DNA of 64,000 bases from Bradyrhizobium ottawaense (GTDB lineage Bacteria; Pseudomonadota; Alphaproteobacteria; Rhizobiales; Xanthobacteraceae): the NCBI RefSeq assembly GCF_900099825.1, contig NZ_LT629693.1, positions 682,001 through 746,000 of the forward strand, in the 5' to 3' direction. The first letter of the stretch is position 1. Each line of letters starts with the position of its first letter. The notes beneath the pieces were generated by a model. The model had not been told where the DNA came from. It did not search any database and was given only the letters and a program-made list of their open reading frames with translations. Position numbers and translations under genes: made by a program. This document shows, piece after piece, positions 16,739 through 24,622 of this stretch.

Positions 16739-17713
16739 TCATTCGGCCTGGACGCCGGCGGCATCGATCATGGTCTTGAGCGATGCGGTATCCTTTTGCA
16801 CGACGGTCGCCAACTCTTCAGGTGTGCTTGCAATGACTTCCAGACCCTTCGAAGCGATCTGTTGCTCGACAAACTCCGGGCGCCGCAGGATAGCCCGAAG
16901 GTCGCCTCCGACCCTGTCGACGATCTCCGCCGGCGTGCCCGGTGGAGCAAAAGCCGCGTACCAGATCGAAGATTGCAGGTAACCGAAGCCAGCCTCCTCG
17001 GTTGTCGGGACGTCCGGAAACTGCGGTGATCGTTTCGCGCCGGCGATTGCGAGCGCCTTCAATTTTCCGGTTCGTATGAATTCGCCCGCGACGCCTGCGC
17101 TGCCGGTCGTAAATGACACCTCTCCGGTAATCATCGCGATCAGAAGCGGCGATATCCCGTTGTAGGGAATGTGCAGAAGGTCGAGATCTTCCTTGCTGTT
17201 CAAATATTCGAACAGCAATTGCGGCTGTGAGCCGCGTCCGAACGAGCCATAATTCCATTTCTTCGGCTGCTTTTTGACGAGATCGACCAACTCGCGAAGA
17301 CTGTTGGCCGGCACCGCCGGATGAGCCAGAACGAAGTTGTCACTCTGGACCATCAGGGTAATCGGCGTGAGTTTTGACGGATCGTACTGCAGCGACTTGA
17401 ATAGATATGGCGCCGTCGTGATGGTTTGATTGACGGTGGCCAGCAAGGTGTAGCCGTCGGGGGCTGCACGAAACACCGCTTCCGTTCCAACCGTCCCGCC
17501 GGCACCGGCGCGATTCTCGACGATAACCGGCGTGCCCCATTTCGAGCTCAGCTCCTGCGCGGCAGCACGAATAATCAAATCGACGCCGCCACCAGCAGGA
17601 AACGGCACGACGAAGCGCACGAGACGCGACGGATAGCTCTGTGCGTGAACGGCGCCGGCAAAGCCAGTGCTGATTATCAGAGCAACGAATGCCCGCACCG
17701 CAACCGCCAGCAT
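16739..17713 (-). CDS. Bug-family (TctC-like) periplasmic substrate-binding protein
   Basis: A 324-residue exported protein. A signal peptide ends at AVHAQ, followed by SYPSRLVRFVVPFPAGGGVD, VENRAGAGGTVGTEAV and APDGYTLL near the N-terminus, and SPQFPDVPTTEEAGF and WYAAFAPPGTPAEIVDR towards the end. These are the Bug landmarks for binding carboxylic acids. The TctA/TctB membrane subunits are absent from the window, which is usual for Bug orphans. The ATG just before the signal was chosen; a TTG about 20 codons upstream, behind GAGGAG, is an alternative start. The gene belongs to the catabolic cluster and probably captures its carboxylate substrate. Confidence 0.88.
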   Translation of the reverse strand: MLAVAVRAFVALIISTGFAGAVHAQSYPSRLVRFVVPFPAGGGVDLIIRAAAQELSSKWGTPVIVENRAGAGGTVGTEAVFRAAPDGYTLLATVNQTITTAPYLFKSLQYDPSKLTPITLMVQSDNFVLAHPAVPANSLRELVDLVKKQPKKWNYGSFGRGSQPQLLFEYLNSKEDLDLLHIPYNGISPLLIAMITGEVSFTTGSAGVAGEFIRTGKLKALAIAGAKRSPQFPDVPTTEEAGFGYLQSSIWYAAFAPPGTPAEIVDRVGGDLRAILRRPEFVEQQIASKGLEVIASTPEELATVVQKDTASLKTMIDAAGVQAE

Positions 17714-17832
17714 AGTTCGCCGCTCTGTTTTCGACGAAATATTGTGTTTCGATGCACCTGACTTTGACCGATTCAATTTCAAACACTCCTCAGTGATGCA
17801 CGAAACGATGTCGTTCAGAGCTCTTCGAGCAG

Positions 17833-17842
17833 TTGGAACCAA
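17833..17842. promoter_or_regulatory. TTGGAACCAA palindrome, weak relative of the GntR site
   Basis: A 10-bp palindrome 120 bp upstream of the Bug gene. It resembles the GGTTGGACCAA motif near the GntR gene but has one extra central base, so the relation is uncertain. Confidence 0.25.
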
Positions 17843-17916
17843 CACGCTTCCTTCAAGCAGCCGGCGGGCGGTTCGGAAGACGCCGGCCTCCGCCAGCCGC
17901 CACGCGCTGTCCCTGC

Positions 17917-19185
17917 TCAGATCGCCTGACCGCCGCGCAGTTCGCCGATTTCTGCTTCATCCATGCTGAGCAGGTCGCGCAGAATGACATCGGTATGTTC
18001 GCCAAGCGTCGGCGGACAGCTGATCGCGGGCGTCGGCGACCCACTCATCTTGACGGGCCATCCCGGCAGCACCACCGGGCCGCGCGTCGGATGGATGACC
18101 TCCGTCAACATTCCCGTGGCGCGGAAAGAGGGGTCATTCATCAGGTCGCCGGTGTCGAATACCGCTCCGGCCGGAACGCCGGCACCGTTCAACAGCTCCA
18201 TCGCGCTCCGCTTGTCCTGACTCAACATCCAGGGGCGGATGATTTCGTCGACCTCTTCCTTGCGCTTGAAGCGCGATTCCGGGGTTACGAACCTGCCGTC
18301 GTCGAGCAGATCAGGTCGTTCGATCGTCTTCAGCAAGGCGCGCCATTGGCGATTGCCAGTCAGTTCGTCCCGCGCCGTGTAAATGAAGCAATAGTCGTTA
18401 GGGCCCCCGCCCTTGCACGGATAAAGTCCCGACGGCGCCGCTGTGCTGCTCGGCGAGCCATTGCCAACACGTGTGACGGGCTTACCGGTGAGTTGGTGGC
18501 GCGCAAACGTGATCCGGCTGAAGTTCATGACCGCTTCCTGCATCGCAACCCGGATGCTTTGCCCCTTGCCGGTGAATTCCCTCTGATAGAGCGCGCCCAA
18601 AATCCCGATCGCCAGATGCAGCCCGGACCCCGTGTCGGCGAATGTCGGACCGGGTTTGATCGGCGGTCCATCCGGCTCGCCAGTGAACGCAACCGCGCCA
18701 CCGGCAGATTGGGCGATCGCATCGAAGCAACGAAAATCTCTATACGGGCTTTCCTCGCTGAACCCCCGCACAGTGCCGTAAATGATCCTCGGATTGATCT
18801 TGCTGACGGCTTCATAATTGAGGCCGAGCTTATCTGTGGTGCCAGGTGCGAAATTCTCCAGGAAGACATCGCACTCGCGGATCAGCCGTGTCAGGACTTC
18901 CTTGCCCTTGCTGTTCTGCAGATCGATCGTGATGCTTCGCTTGTTCGAATTGAGCACCAGGAAATAGAGCGAGTCGGCGCCTGGCGAATCCGCTGAAGCG
19001 ATTCGTGCCGGATCTCCCAATTTTGGCCTCTCGACCTTGAACACGTCAGCACCGAGAAAAGCGAGCGATTGCGCGCACGCCGATCCGGCCTCCCACTGCG
19101 TGAGATCAAGAACCTTGACCCCCGTCAGTGCGCGGGGATGCGCCGAGGCGATGTCGGCCGCAATCGGCGTCTGATGCTGATTCAT
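17917..19185 (-). CDS. CaiB/BaiF family (class III) CoA-transferase
   Basis: A 422-residue CoA-transferase of the formyl-CoA transferase family. Landmarks are LTGVKVLDLTQWEAGSACAQ, LGADVFKVERP, the KRSITIDLQ segment, FLENFAPGTTDKLGL, the catalytic-Asp region FRCFDAIAQSAGG and TGKGQSIRVAM. It would move CoA from a donor thioester onto a carboxylic acid. The gene sits 36 bp after the ferredoxin gene and 200 bp before the Bug gene. Its presence says that at least one intermediate of this pathway is an acyl-CoA. GTGAGGAATTCAT precedes the ATG. Confidence 0.92.
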   Translation of the reverse strand: MNQHQTPIAADIASAHPRALTGVKVLDLTQWEAGSACAQSLAFLGADVFKVERPKLGDPARIASADSPGADSLYFLVLNSNKRSITIDLQNSKGKEVLTRLIRECDVFLENFAPGTTDKLGLNYEAVSKINPRIIYGTVRGFSEESPYRDFRCFDAIAQSAGGAVAFTGEPDGPPIKPGPTFADTGSGLHLAIGILGALYQREFTGKGQSIRVAMQEAVMNFSRITFARHQLTGKPVTRVGNGSPSSTAAPSGLYPCKGGGPNDYCFIYTARDELTGNRQWRALLKTIERPDLLDDGRFVTPESRFKRKEEVDEIIRPWMLSQDKRSAMELLNGAGVPAGAVFDTGDLMNDPSFRATGMLTEVIHPTRGPVVLPGWPVKMSGSPTPAISCPPTLGEHTDVILRDLLSMDEAEIGELRGGQAI

Positions 19186-19221
19186 ATGAATTCCTCACGC
19201 TCTCGGAGCTGACGCAGACGA

Positions 19222-19419
19222 TTATTCGTCATGAACGGTGATAGCTTCGGATGGACAGACGCGCGCGGCGAGCCGCGCCGAGGCTTCGAATTCGGGCGTC
19301 GGCTTTTCGGTCAGGAGGATCACGATGCCGTCCTGTTCGTCCTGGTCGAACACGTGGGGCGACTTGAGAACGCACTGTCCGGCGGCAATGCAACGCGATC
19401 TATTGACGGTAATACGCAT
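19222..19419 (-). CDS. 3Fe-4S ferredoxin of a P450 system
   Basis: A 65-residue ferredoxin with only three cluster cysteines: C10 in RSRCIAAGQC, C16 and C56 in ARVCPSEAI. The position normally held by a fourth cysteine is not cysteine, so a 3Fe-4S cluster is expected, as in ferredoxins coupled to CYP105-like enzymes. It lies 18 bp downstream of the P450 gene and is surely its electron donor; the ferredoxin reductase is encoded further down the same cluster. Confidence 0.92.
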   Translation of the reverse strand: MRITVNRSRCIAAGQCVLKSPHVFDQDEQDGIVILLTEKPTPEFEASARLAARVCPSEAITVHDE

Positions 19420-19437
19420 GAGGGTTGCTTTCGATTG

Positions 19438-20640
19438 TTACCAGGCCAAGGGAAGCTCGTGGACGCCGTAGACGAACATGTCATGGCGGAAGCGGAGCTT
19501 CTCGAATGGCACAGCGAGGCGGAGGTTGGGCAGCCGGTTGAACAGCGATCCATAGACGATGCGCAACTCGGCCCGCGCGAGCACCTGACCCAGGCATTGA
19601 TGGACGCCGAAGCCGAATGCGACGTGACGAGCCGCATCCCGTTCCACATCGAACTTGTCGGGATCCGGAAACAGATTGGGATCGCGGTTGGCGGCTGGAA
19701 TCGAACAGATGACGCCTTCCCCCGCCTTCACCAATTTGCCGTTGACGTCGATATCCTCCAGCGCCACGCGGCGCGCACCGACGTGCAGCACGCTCGAGAA
19801 ACGCAACAGTTCCTCGACGGCTCCCGGAATCATTTCAGGATTGCTCTTGATCAGGGCAAGTTGGTCCGGATGCTGCAGCAGGGTGAGCACGCCCAGCGCC
19901 GTCATGTTCTGGGTGGTCTGATGGCCCGCGCTCAGCAGCAAGCGGACGATGTTGATGAGCGTCAGCCGGTCGACATGACCCGGCTTGAGCTGTTCGGCGA
20001 CGAGGCGCGACACGATGTCGTCCTGTGGCTCGCGCTCCTTGCGGGTGATCAGCGCGTCGAGATAGTTGAAGAGGTCGTCAAGCGACTTGCGGACTTCGGC
20101 CGGTGTCGATTTCGAGCCGAACTGGATTCGTGTGGCCTCGTGGAAGAACTCATGATCTTCGTAAGGAATTCCGAGCAGGAAGGTGATGATCTCGGTCGGC
20201 AGCGGTGCCGAGAAATGTTCGACGAAATCGGCTCCCTGCGGCAATTGGGAGTACTGCGTGATCAGCCGGTCCACACTCTCCTCGATGCGCGGCGTCAGCT
20301 GCTCGATCCGGCGAACCGTGAATTCCTTCGTCACCATCCGGCGCAGGCGATCATGCTCGGGATTGTCCAGGCGAAGAAACGACCGGTCCGCCTTGTCGGC
20401 GACCATGCGTCCTTCAAATACGTGCGGGAAACCTTCCCGGTTCGGCTCGCAACTGAACTTCGGATTGCTGAGTACGACCCGGATGTCGTCGAATTTGGTC
20501 AAAAGGTACGGATAGGTGCCATCCCATAGCCGCACCCGTGCAAAGCGTTGATGCTCGCGCAGATCGGCGTAGCCGTCGGGCGGATTGAACGGTTTGGTCC
20601 GGCTCATCGGATAGGCGAGTTCGGCAACAGCTTGTGACAT
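19438..20640 (-). CDS. Cytochrome P450 (CYP105-like)
   Basis: A 400-residue soluble bacterial P450. The I-helix oxygen-activation motif is AGHQTT at 238-243, the K-helix ExxR is E277/R280, and the heme-binding loop is FGFGVHQCLG with axial C349. AAGGAGAACAAG precedes the ATG. The sequence follows CYP105-type bacterial P450s used for hydroxylation or O-demethylation. It is followed directly by its 3Fe-4S ferredoxin and preceded by an SDR, so hydroxylation followed by alcohol oxidation is a natural sequence. The substrate is unknown; an aromatic or alicyclic acid is likely from context. Confidence 0.95.
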   Translation of the reverse strand: MSQAVAELAYPMSRTKPFNPPDGYADLREHQRFARVRLWDGTYPYLLTKFDDIRVVLSNPKFSCEPNREGFPHVFEGRMVADKADRSFLRLDNPEHDRLRRMVTKEFTVRRIEQLTPRIEESVDRLITQYSQLPQGADFVEHFSAPLPTEIITFLLGIPYEDHEFFHEATRIQFGSKSTPAEVRKSLDDLFNYLDALITRKEREPQDDIVSRLVAEQLKPGHVDRLTLINIVRLLLSAGHQTTQNMTALGVLTLLQHPDQLALIKSNPEMIPGAVEELLRFSSVLHVGARRVALEDIDVNGKLVKAGEGVICSIPAANRDPNLFPDPDKFDVERDAARHVAFGFGVHQCLGQVLARAELRIVYGSLFNRLPNLRLAVPFEKLRFRHDMFVYGVHELPLAW

Positions 20641-20656
20641 CTTGTTCTCCTTGATC

Positions 20657-21475
20657 TCAGGACGCAGCCGCCGATGGCGTCACCTGCGTCAGTTTGCGTC
20701 GGGCCGCACGCATCCGGCCCAGCCAATTTTCCCGGTCCGCCGCCCTGCGCTGCTCGTACTCGGCGACCTTCGGATGGGGCAGCACCAGGAAACGCCGTGC
20801 CTTCAGCGCCTCGAGAATCTCCCGGGCGACGTCTTCCGCTTCAAGAAAGTTGCTCGACACGCCCGCTTTGAGGCTGCTGGGCTTCGTCATGCCGGTGCGC
20901 ACGCTCTCCGGGCAGACGCAAGAGATCGAAACGCCATCGTCCGCGTAGGTGATGGAGAGCCATTCGGCGAGTGCGACCGCAGCATGCTTGCTTGCCGCGT
21001 AGGGTGCGCAGCGAAAATCCGTCAGTAAGCCGGCCGCGGAGGCGGTGACGACCAAGTGGCCGCCTCTGCGTGCGGCCATGCGCGGGATGACGGCTCGCGC
21101 GGCGTTGACGTGACCCATCAGGTTGACGTCGAGCGACATCCGCCAATCGTTCGTTTCGCCAAGGCCGTTGCCGGTGTGAATTCCGGCGTTCGAGCACCAG
21201 AGATCGATCGGACCGATCTCGACTTCAACCTTCTCCACCGCCGCTTCGACGGATCGGCTTTTCGCCACATCGAGTTCAAGCGCCACCGCGGGGCCGTGGG
21301 GGTACGCCTCATTGATCGCAGCCGCCACCCGCCGGGCTGCTTCGATATTGCGATCGGTAACGACCACGCCGCGAATGCCGTGTTGCACAAGCGCTGCACA
21401 GAGCGCCTGCCCGATACCGCTGCCGCCACCGGTAACGACAGCCACCTTTCCTACCGCATCGAAACCGTCCGCCAT
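20657..21475 (-). CDS. Short-chain dehydrogenase/reductase
   Basis: A 272-residue SDR with cofactor motif TGGGSGIG near residue 15, LDVA for the adenine loop, CSNAGI, and the catalytic residues in TASAAGLLTDFRCAPYAASK (Ser, Tyr, Lys). It extends past the usual 250 residues with a basic helical tail (AEYEQRRAADRENWLGRMRA). GAGGACC precedes the ATG. It is the first gene after a 192-bp gap and 16 bp before the P450 gene, so it probably starts a transcription unit and oxidises the P450 product or a related alcohol. Confidence 0.92.
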   Translation of the reverse strand: MADGFDAVGKVAVVTGGGSGIGQALCAALVQHGIRGVVVTDRNIEAARRVAAAINEAYPHGPAVALELDVAKSRSVEAAVEKVEVEIGPIDLWCSNAGIHTGNGLGETNDWRMSLDVNLMGHVNAARAVIPRMAARRGGHLVVTASAAGLLTDFRCAPYAASKHAAVALAEWLSITYADDGVSISCVCPESVRTGMTKPSSLKAGVSSNFLEAEDVAREILEALKARRFLVLPHPKVAEYEQRRAADRENWLGRMRAARRKLTQVTPSAAAS

Positions 21476-21495
21476 CCTTGGTCCTCATATGCTCT

Positions 21496-21506
21496 TTGGT
21501 CCAACC
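21496..21506. promoter_or_regulatory. GGTTGGACCAA operator-like site upstream of the SDR/P450 unit
   Basis: The minus strand reads GGTTGGACCAA 21 bases before the SDR start codon. The same 11 bases occur upstream of the divergent GntR gene at 26507-26517. The TTGGACCAA core is a palindrome of the kind bound by FadR-type GntR proteins, so both parts of the cluster are probably controlled by that regulator. Confidence 0.5.
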
Positions 21507-21667
21507 ATAGACCCATCGGTCTTGAAGATCAACCCGCCGGCGGCGATGCATTGGAGCGATGCTGAAAATGCATTGAAGACGAGCAAGCTGCAGCGCGAGA
21601 CAATCCGCGCGGCCAAAACACTCGCGGCTCGCCTTGGTGAATGCTCCTGCACGGAGCCGAAATCGCC

Positions 21668-22567
21668 TTATGCGAGGCTCATGGCCGGCGCTTTGTTCCA
21701 GACTGGATGTGCGCCGTCTTTTCCCTGCTTTACTTCCAGTGTCATCTCGCCGACGCTTGCGATCCGGATTGCGACGTGATCTCCAGCTTTTAGCGGCCCG
21801 ACACCGGCGGGCGTCCCGCTTGCAATGATATCTCCCGGATAGAGCGTCATGACCGAGGAAGCCATTGCGATCATCTCGGGAACGCCGACGATGAGGTTGC
21901 GTGTGTTGGCCTTTTGCCGCAGATCGCCGTTGACGCTGAGTTCGAGATCGATGTCGTCGTAACGTGGAACTTCATCTGCTGTCGTGAGGTAGGGCCCCAT
22001 CGGGCAGAACGAATCGAATGATTTGCGCATCACCCGCTCCTCCTTGCCGCGAACGACGACGTCGATCAGGCACGAATAGCCAAACACATGCTCGAGCGCC
22101 CGCTCGCGCGAAATGCTGCGGCCGCCCTTGCCGATGATGATCGCGAGTTCGCACTCGTGATGAATTTCACGATCAGGCAGATCTGGCAGCACAATGGGAT
22201 CGTTCGGCCCGCAAAGGCTCGAATTCGCCTTGAGGAAAAATCCCTGTCCGCTCGCATCGAATTTCGAGATCAGCCCGGTGCCCGTTTTCATCTCGTCGAT
22301 ATGAGCATGATAGTTGGCAGGAAAGGCGATGACCTTGTTCGGCCAAGCCACCGGGCAATTGAGTTGTACCTCCGCGAACGGAATCCGTTCGGCGGTCTGC
22401 AGTTTCTCAACGATTCGCGGCTTGATGTGCTTGAACGCCGTAATAAAGCGCAGCATGCCCGTTGGTGGCCATGCGATCGGGTCGTAGCCGATGACGCTGG
22501 ATATGTCGGCGATGGCCGCGTCCTCGACGACACCGATTCGTCCCTGATTGAAATTTGCGATCTTCAT
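21668..22567 (-). CDS. Fumarylacetoacetate hydrolase family protein
   Basis: A 299-residue FAH-fold enzyme. Metal-binding and active-site landmarks are VIAFPANYHAHIDEMKTGTG, SSLCGPNDPIVLPDLPDREI, HHECELAIIIGKGGRSI with the Glu ligands, SFCPMGPYLTTADEVP and IIASGTPAGVGPLKAGD. The family cleaves or isomerises ring-fission products, for example fumarylpyruvate or maleylpyruvate. It overlaps the upstream cupin dioxygenase gene by 4 bp, so it most likely acts on that enzyme's ring-fission product. Confidence 0.92.
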   Translation of the reverse strand: MKIANFNQGRIGVVEDAAIADISSVIGYDPIAWPPTGMLRFITAFKHIKPRIVEKLQTAERIPFAEVQLNCPVAWPNKVIAFPANYHAHIDEMKTGTGLISKFDASGQGFFLKANSSLCGPNDPIVLPDLPDREIHHECELAIIIGKGGRSISRERALEHVFGYSCLIDVVVRGKEERVMRKSFDSFCPMGPYLTTADEVPRYDDIDLELSVNGDLRQKANTRNLIVGVPEMIAMASSVMTLYPGDIIASGTPAGVGPLKAGDHVAIRIASVGEMTLEVKQGKDGAHPVWNKAPAMSLA

Positions 22568-23640
22568 GCTGCTGTTCCTCGTGACATCGCGCCGTCAGCC
22601 GCTTCTTCCCGGTAGAGGCCGAGCGACTTCAACACCGGAATATCATTGACCTGGAACAACACCGCGTCGGCGTTGTCCGAGCGGTTTTGATGGGCGTGGA
22701 TGGCCCAGGGCGGCAAGGCCAGGAAATCGCCCTTCGACCAGTCGAACTGCTTTCCGTCGATCATAGTCGTGCCCTGCCCGCGCACGACGTAATAGACCAC
22801 GCTTCCGGTATGCCTATGCGGCTTGCAGTTCGCGCCGGGCCGCAGCGTCTGGATCGCAGTTCCGATCGTCGGCAGTGCCGGCCCGCCGGTCAGCGGATTC
22901 TGATATTCAAGCAGCGTATCATCGAAGGGATCCGGCTCAAGCCCGGCCGCTTGCGAGAGAGCTTCCTGCGCCCGCGACCAGGTGTAGGCCAAAACCGGAC
23001 TCGGACCGCCGGTCCGTTGTTCATGCATCGGCCGCAGCAAGCCGCTTCCAAACTCGCGGTAGGAACGATCCGAGATCCGGTTGACGCTCTGGCGTGGTTC
23101 GCTTGAGCCCTCGAAGAACGTCGCGTGCAACGAGCGAACCAGCGAAATGTCGAGCACATCAAGCCAGATCATTGGCTTGCTTCCCTTGTGCTCGTGGTCG
23201 TGCCAGGTCCAGCTTGGCGTCAGGACAAGATCGCCCTCGTTGATGACATATTGCTCGCCGTCGACGATGGTGTCGGCACCGCTGCCCTCCATGATGAACC
23301 GCAGGGCGGTCGCCGCATGCCGATGAGCGCTCGCGATTTCACCGGGGAGAATGTATTGAATGGATGCCCAGAACGTCGGCGTCGTGCCGTAGGGCAGACC
23401 GGGATTGGTCAGGCGCAGCGTGCGACGTTGGCCTCCCTGTTCGAGTTTCAGAGATGCGCCGATTTTCTCAAGCAGGCGCGCCAGATCAGCCGCCTTCCAG
23501 TGAAACGGCTGCATCGTGCTTTTGGGCTCTTTGGTGAACAGCGGAGGATCGTCGGGTTGCGCGATGCGAACGCCGTATTCTGCCAGTTCGTCGGCGAGTT
23601 CCTGACGCTGCCTTGCGTCGCTCATGACTTCAGAGGCCAT
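22564..23640 (-). CDS. Cupin ring-cleavage dioxygenase, gentisate/1-hydroxy-2-naphthoate type
   Basis: A 358-residue bicupin. The first cupin has HRHAATALRFIMEGSGADTI and WTWHDHEHKG, with Fe(II)-binding His residues. The second has PHRHTGSVVYYVVRGQGTTM and PWAIHAHQNRSDNADAVLFQ. Length and pattern fit gentisate 1,2-dioxygenase and its salicylate, 5-nitrosalicylate and 1-hydroxy-2-naphthoate relatives, which open the ring without a catechol. GGGAGAG precedes the chosen ATG; a long upstream extension has no site. It is coupled to the FAH hydrolase gene and follows the FAD monooxygenase and lyase genes. The exact ring substrate is open. Confidence 0.88.
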   Translation of the reverse strand: MASEVMSDARQRQELADELAEYGVRIAQPDDPPLFTKEPKSTMQPFHWKAADLARLLEKIGASLKLEQGGQRRTLRLTNPGLPYGTTPTFWASIQYILPGEIASAHRHAATALRFIMEGSGADTIVDGEQYVINEGDLVLTPSWTWHDHEHKGSKPMIWLDVLDISLVRSLHATFFEGSSEPRQSVNRISDRSYREFGSGLLRPMHEQRTGGPSPVLAYTWSRAQEALSQAAGLEPDPFDDTLLEYQNPLTGGPALPTIGTAIQTLRPGANCKPHRHTGSVVYYVVRGQGTTMIDGKQFDWSKGDFLALPPWAIHAHQNRSDNADAVLFQVNDIPVLKSLGLYREEAADGAMSRGTAA

Positions 23641-23695
23641 GTTTCTCTCCCTTTCGTTCTTAGGCTTCAAATGAAGCAAAACCCTGCTGTCGCGG

Positions 23696-24622
23696 CTACT
23701 CGGCCGCGGCTCCGCGCATCGCATCCGTAACGACGGTCTTCTTGAGCGAGCCGTCGAGTGCCTCATGGTCCGCATAACCGATAAGATCGTAGAGTTCCGC
23801 GCGGGTCTGCATGCTGCCAAGCATTCCGTCCGCGCGATCGTGTTGCCGGACGTGATCGTAGAAGGTTTCTTGCGCCCTGGCGGCAATGCGGAGTGCGCTG
23901 ACCGGCCAGATGATCATCTTGTACCCCAACGACTCGAAGGCGCTTGCGGAGAGATAAGGCGTCTTGCCGAACTCCGTCATATTCGCGAGCAACGGAGCTT
24001 TCACCTGTTTTGCGAAGTTCCGAAACATGTCTTCGGTGGTCAAGGCTTCCGGAAAAATCGCATCCGCGCCAGCCTCGAGGTACAGCTTCGCCCGGCGGAC
24101 CGCCGCCTCAAATCCCTCGCTGGCCGCCGCGTCCGTTCTGGCGATGATGCAGAGATGCTTGCGCGCGCGTGACGCAGCCGCAATCTTGGCGGCCATCTCC
24201 TCGGGCGAGATCAGCTTCTTGTCGTTGAGGTGTCCGCATTTCTTCGGCAATTCCTGGTCCTCGATCTGGACCGCAGCGGCACCCGCATCCTCAAAGCTGC
24301 TGACCATGTCCATCGCGTTCAGAATGCCGCCGAATCCGGTATCGCCGTCCACCACGAGGGGAAGATCGGCCGCGCGGCGGATTTGCCTGACAAAGAAACA
24401 AACATCTTCCTTGCTGATGATGCCGAGGTCAGGCAGCCCCATCGAGGCCGACATCGCGGCGCCTGACAGATAGAGCGCCTTGAAACCGGCTTGCTTTGCC
24501 TGCAATGCCGCCAGGCCATTGAAGGCTCCCGGAATCCTCAAGATGCCCGGCCCCGCCAGCATGTCGCGAAAGCGATCTCCCGCCAGTCGTGCATCGCGCG
24601 ATGTTGCGACAAGATAGGTCAT
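23696..24622 (-). CDS. Isocitrate lyase/PEP mutase family lyase (methylisocitrate lyase or oxaloacetate decarboxylase-like)
   Basis: A 308-residue TIM-barrel protein. Family motifs are IPGAFNGLAALQAKQAGF, YLSGAAMSASMGLPDLGI, VVDGDTGFGG for Mg2+ binding, VQIEDQELPKKCGHL (the KKCGH lyase signature with its catalytic Cys retained), IARTDA and EAGADAIFPE. It resembles PrpB and the 2,3-dimethylmalate or oxaloacetate decarboxylases. It overlaps the FAD monooxygenase gene by 4 bp. In this context it may split a C4-C7 acid released after ring cleavage, but the step is not known. GGGAG precedes the ATG. Confidence 0.87.
   Translation of the reverse strand: MTYLVATSRDARLAGDRFRDMLAGPGILRIPGAFNGLAALQAKQAGFKALYLSGAAMSASMGLPDLGIISKEDVCFFVRQIRRAADLPLVVDGDTGFGGILNAMDMVSSFEDAGAAAVQIEDQELPKKCGHLNDKKLISPEEMAAKIAAASRARKHLCIIARTDAAASEGFEAAVRRAKLYLEAGADAIFPEALTTEDMFRNFAKQVKAPLLANMTEFGKTPYLSASAFESLGYKMIIWPVSALRIAARAQETFYDHVRQHDRADGMLGSMQTRAELYDLIGYADHEALDGSLKKTVVTDAMRGAAAE

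Noticed and set aside
17833..18996. 387-codon plus-strand frame opposite the CaiB transferase gene at 18-19 kb
   Set aside because: Antisense shadow caused by high GC at third codon positions.
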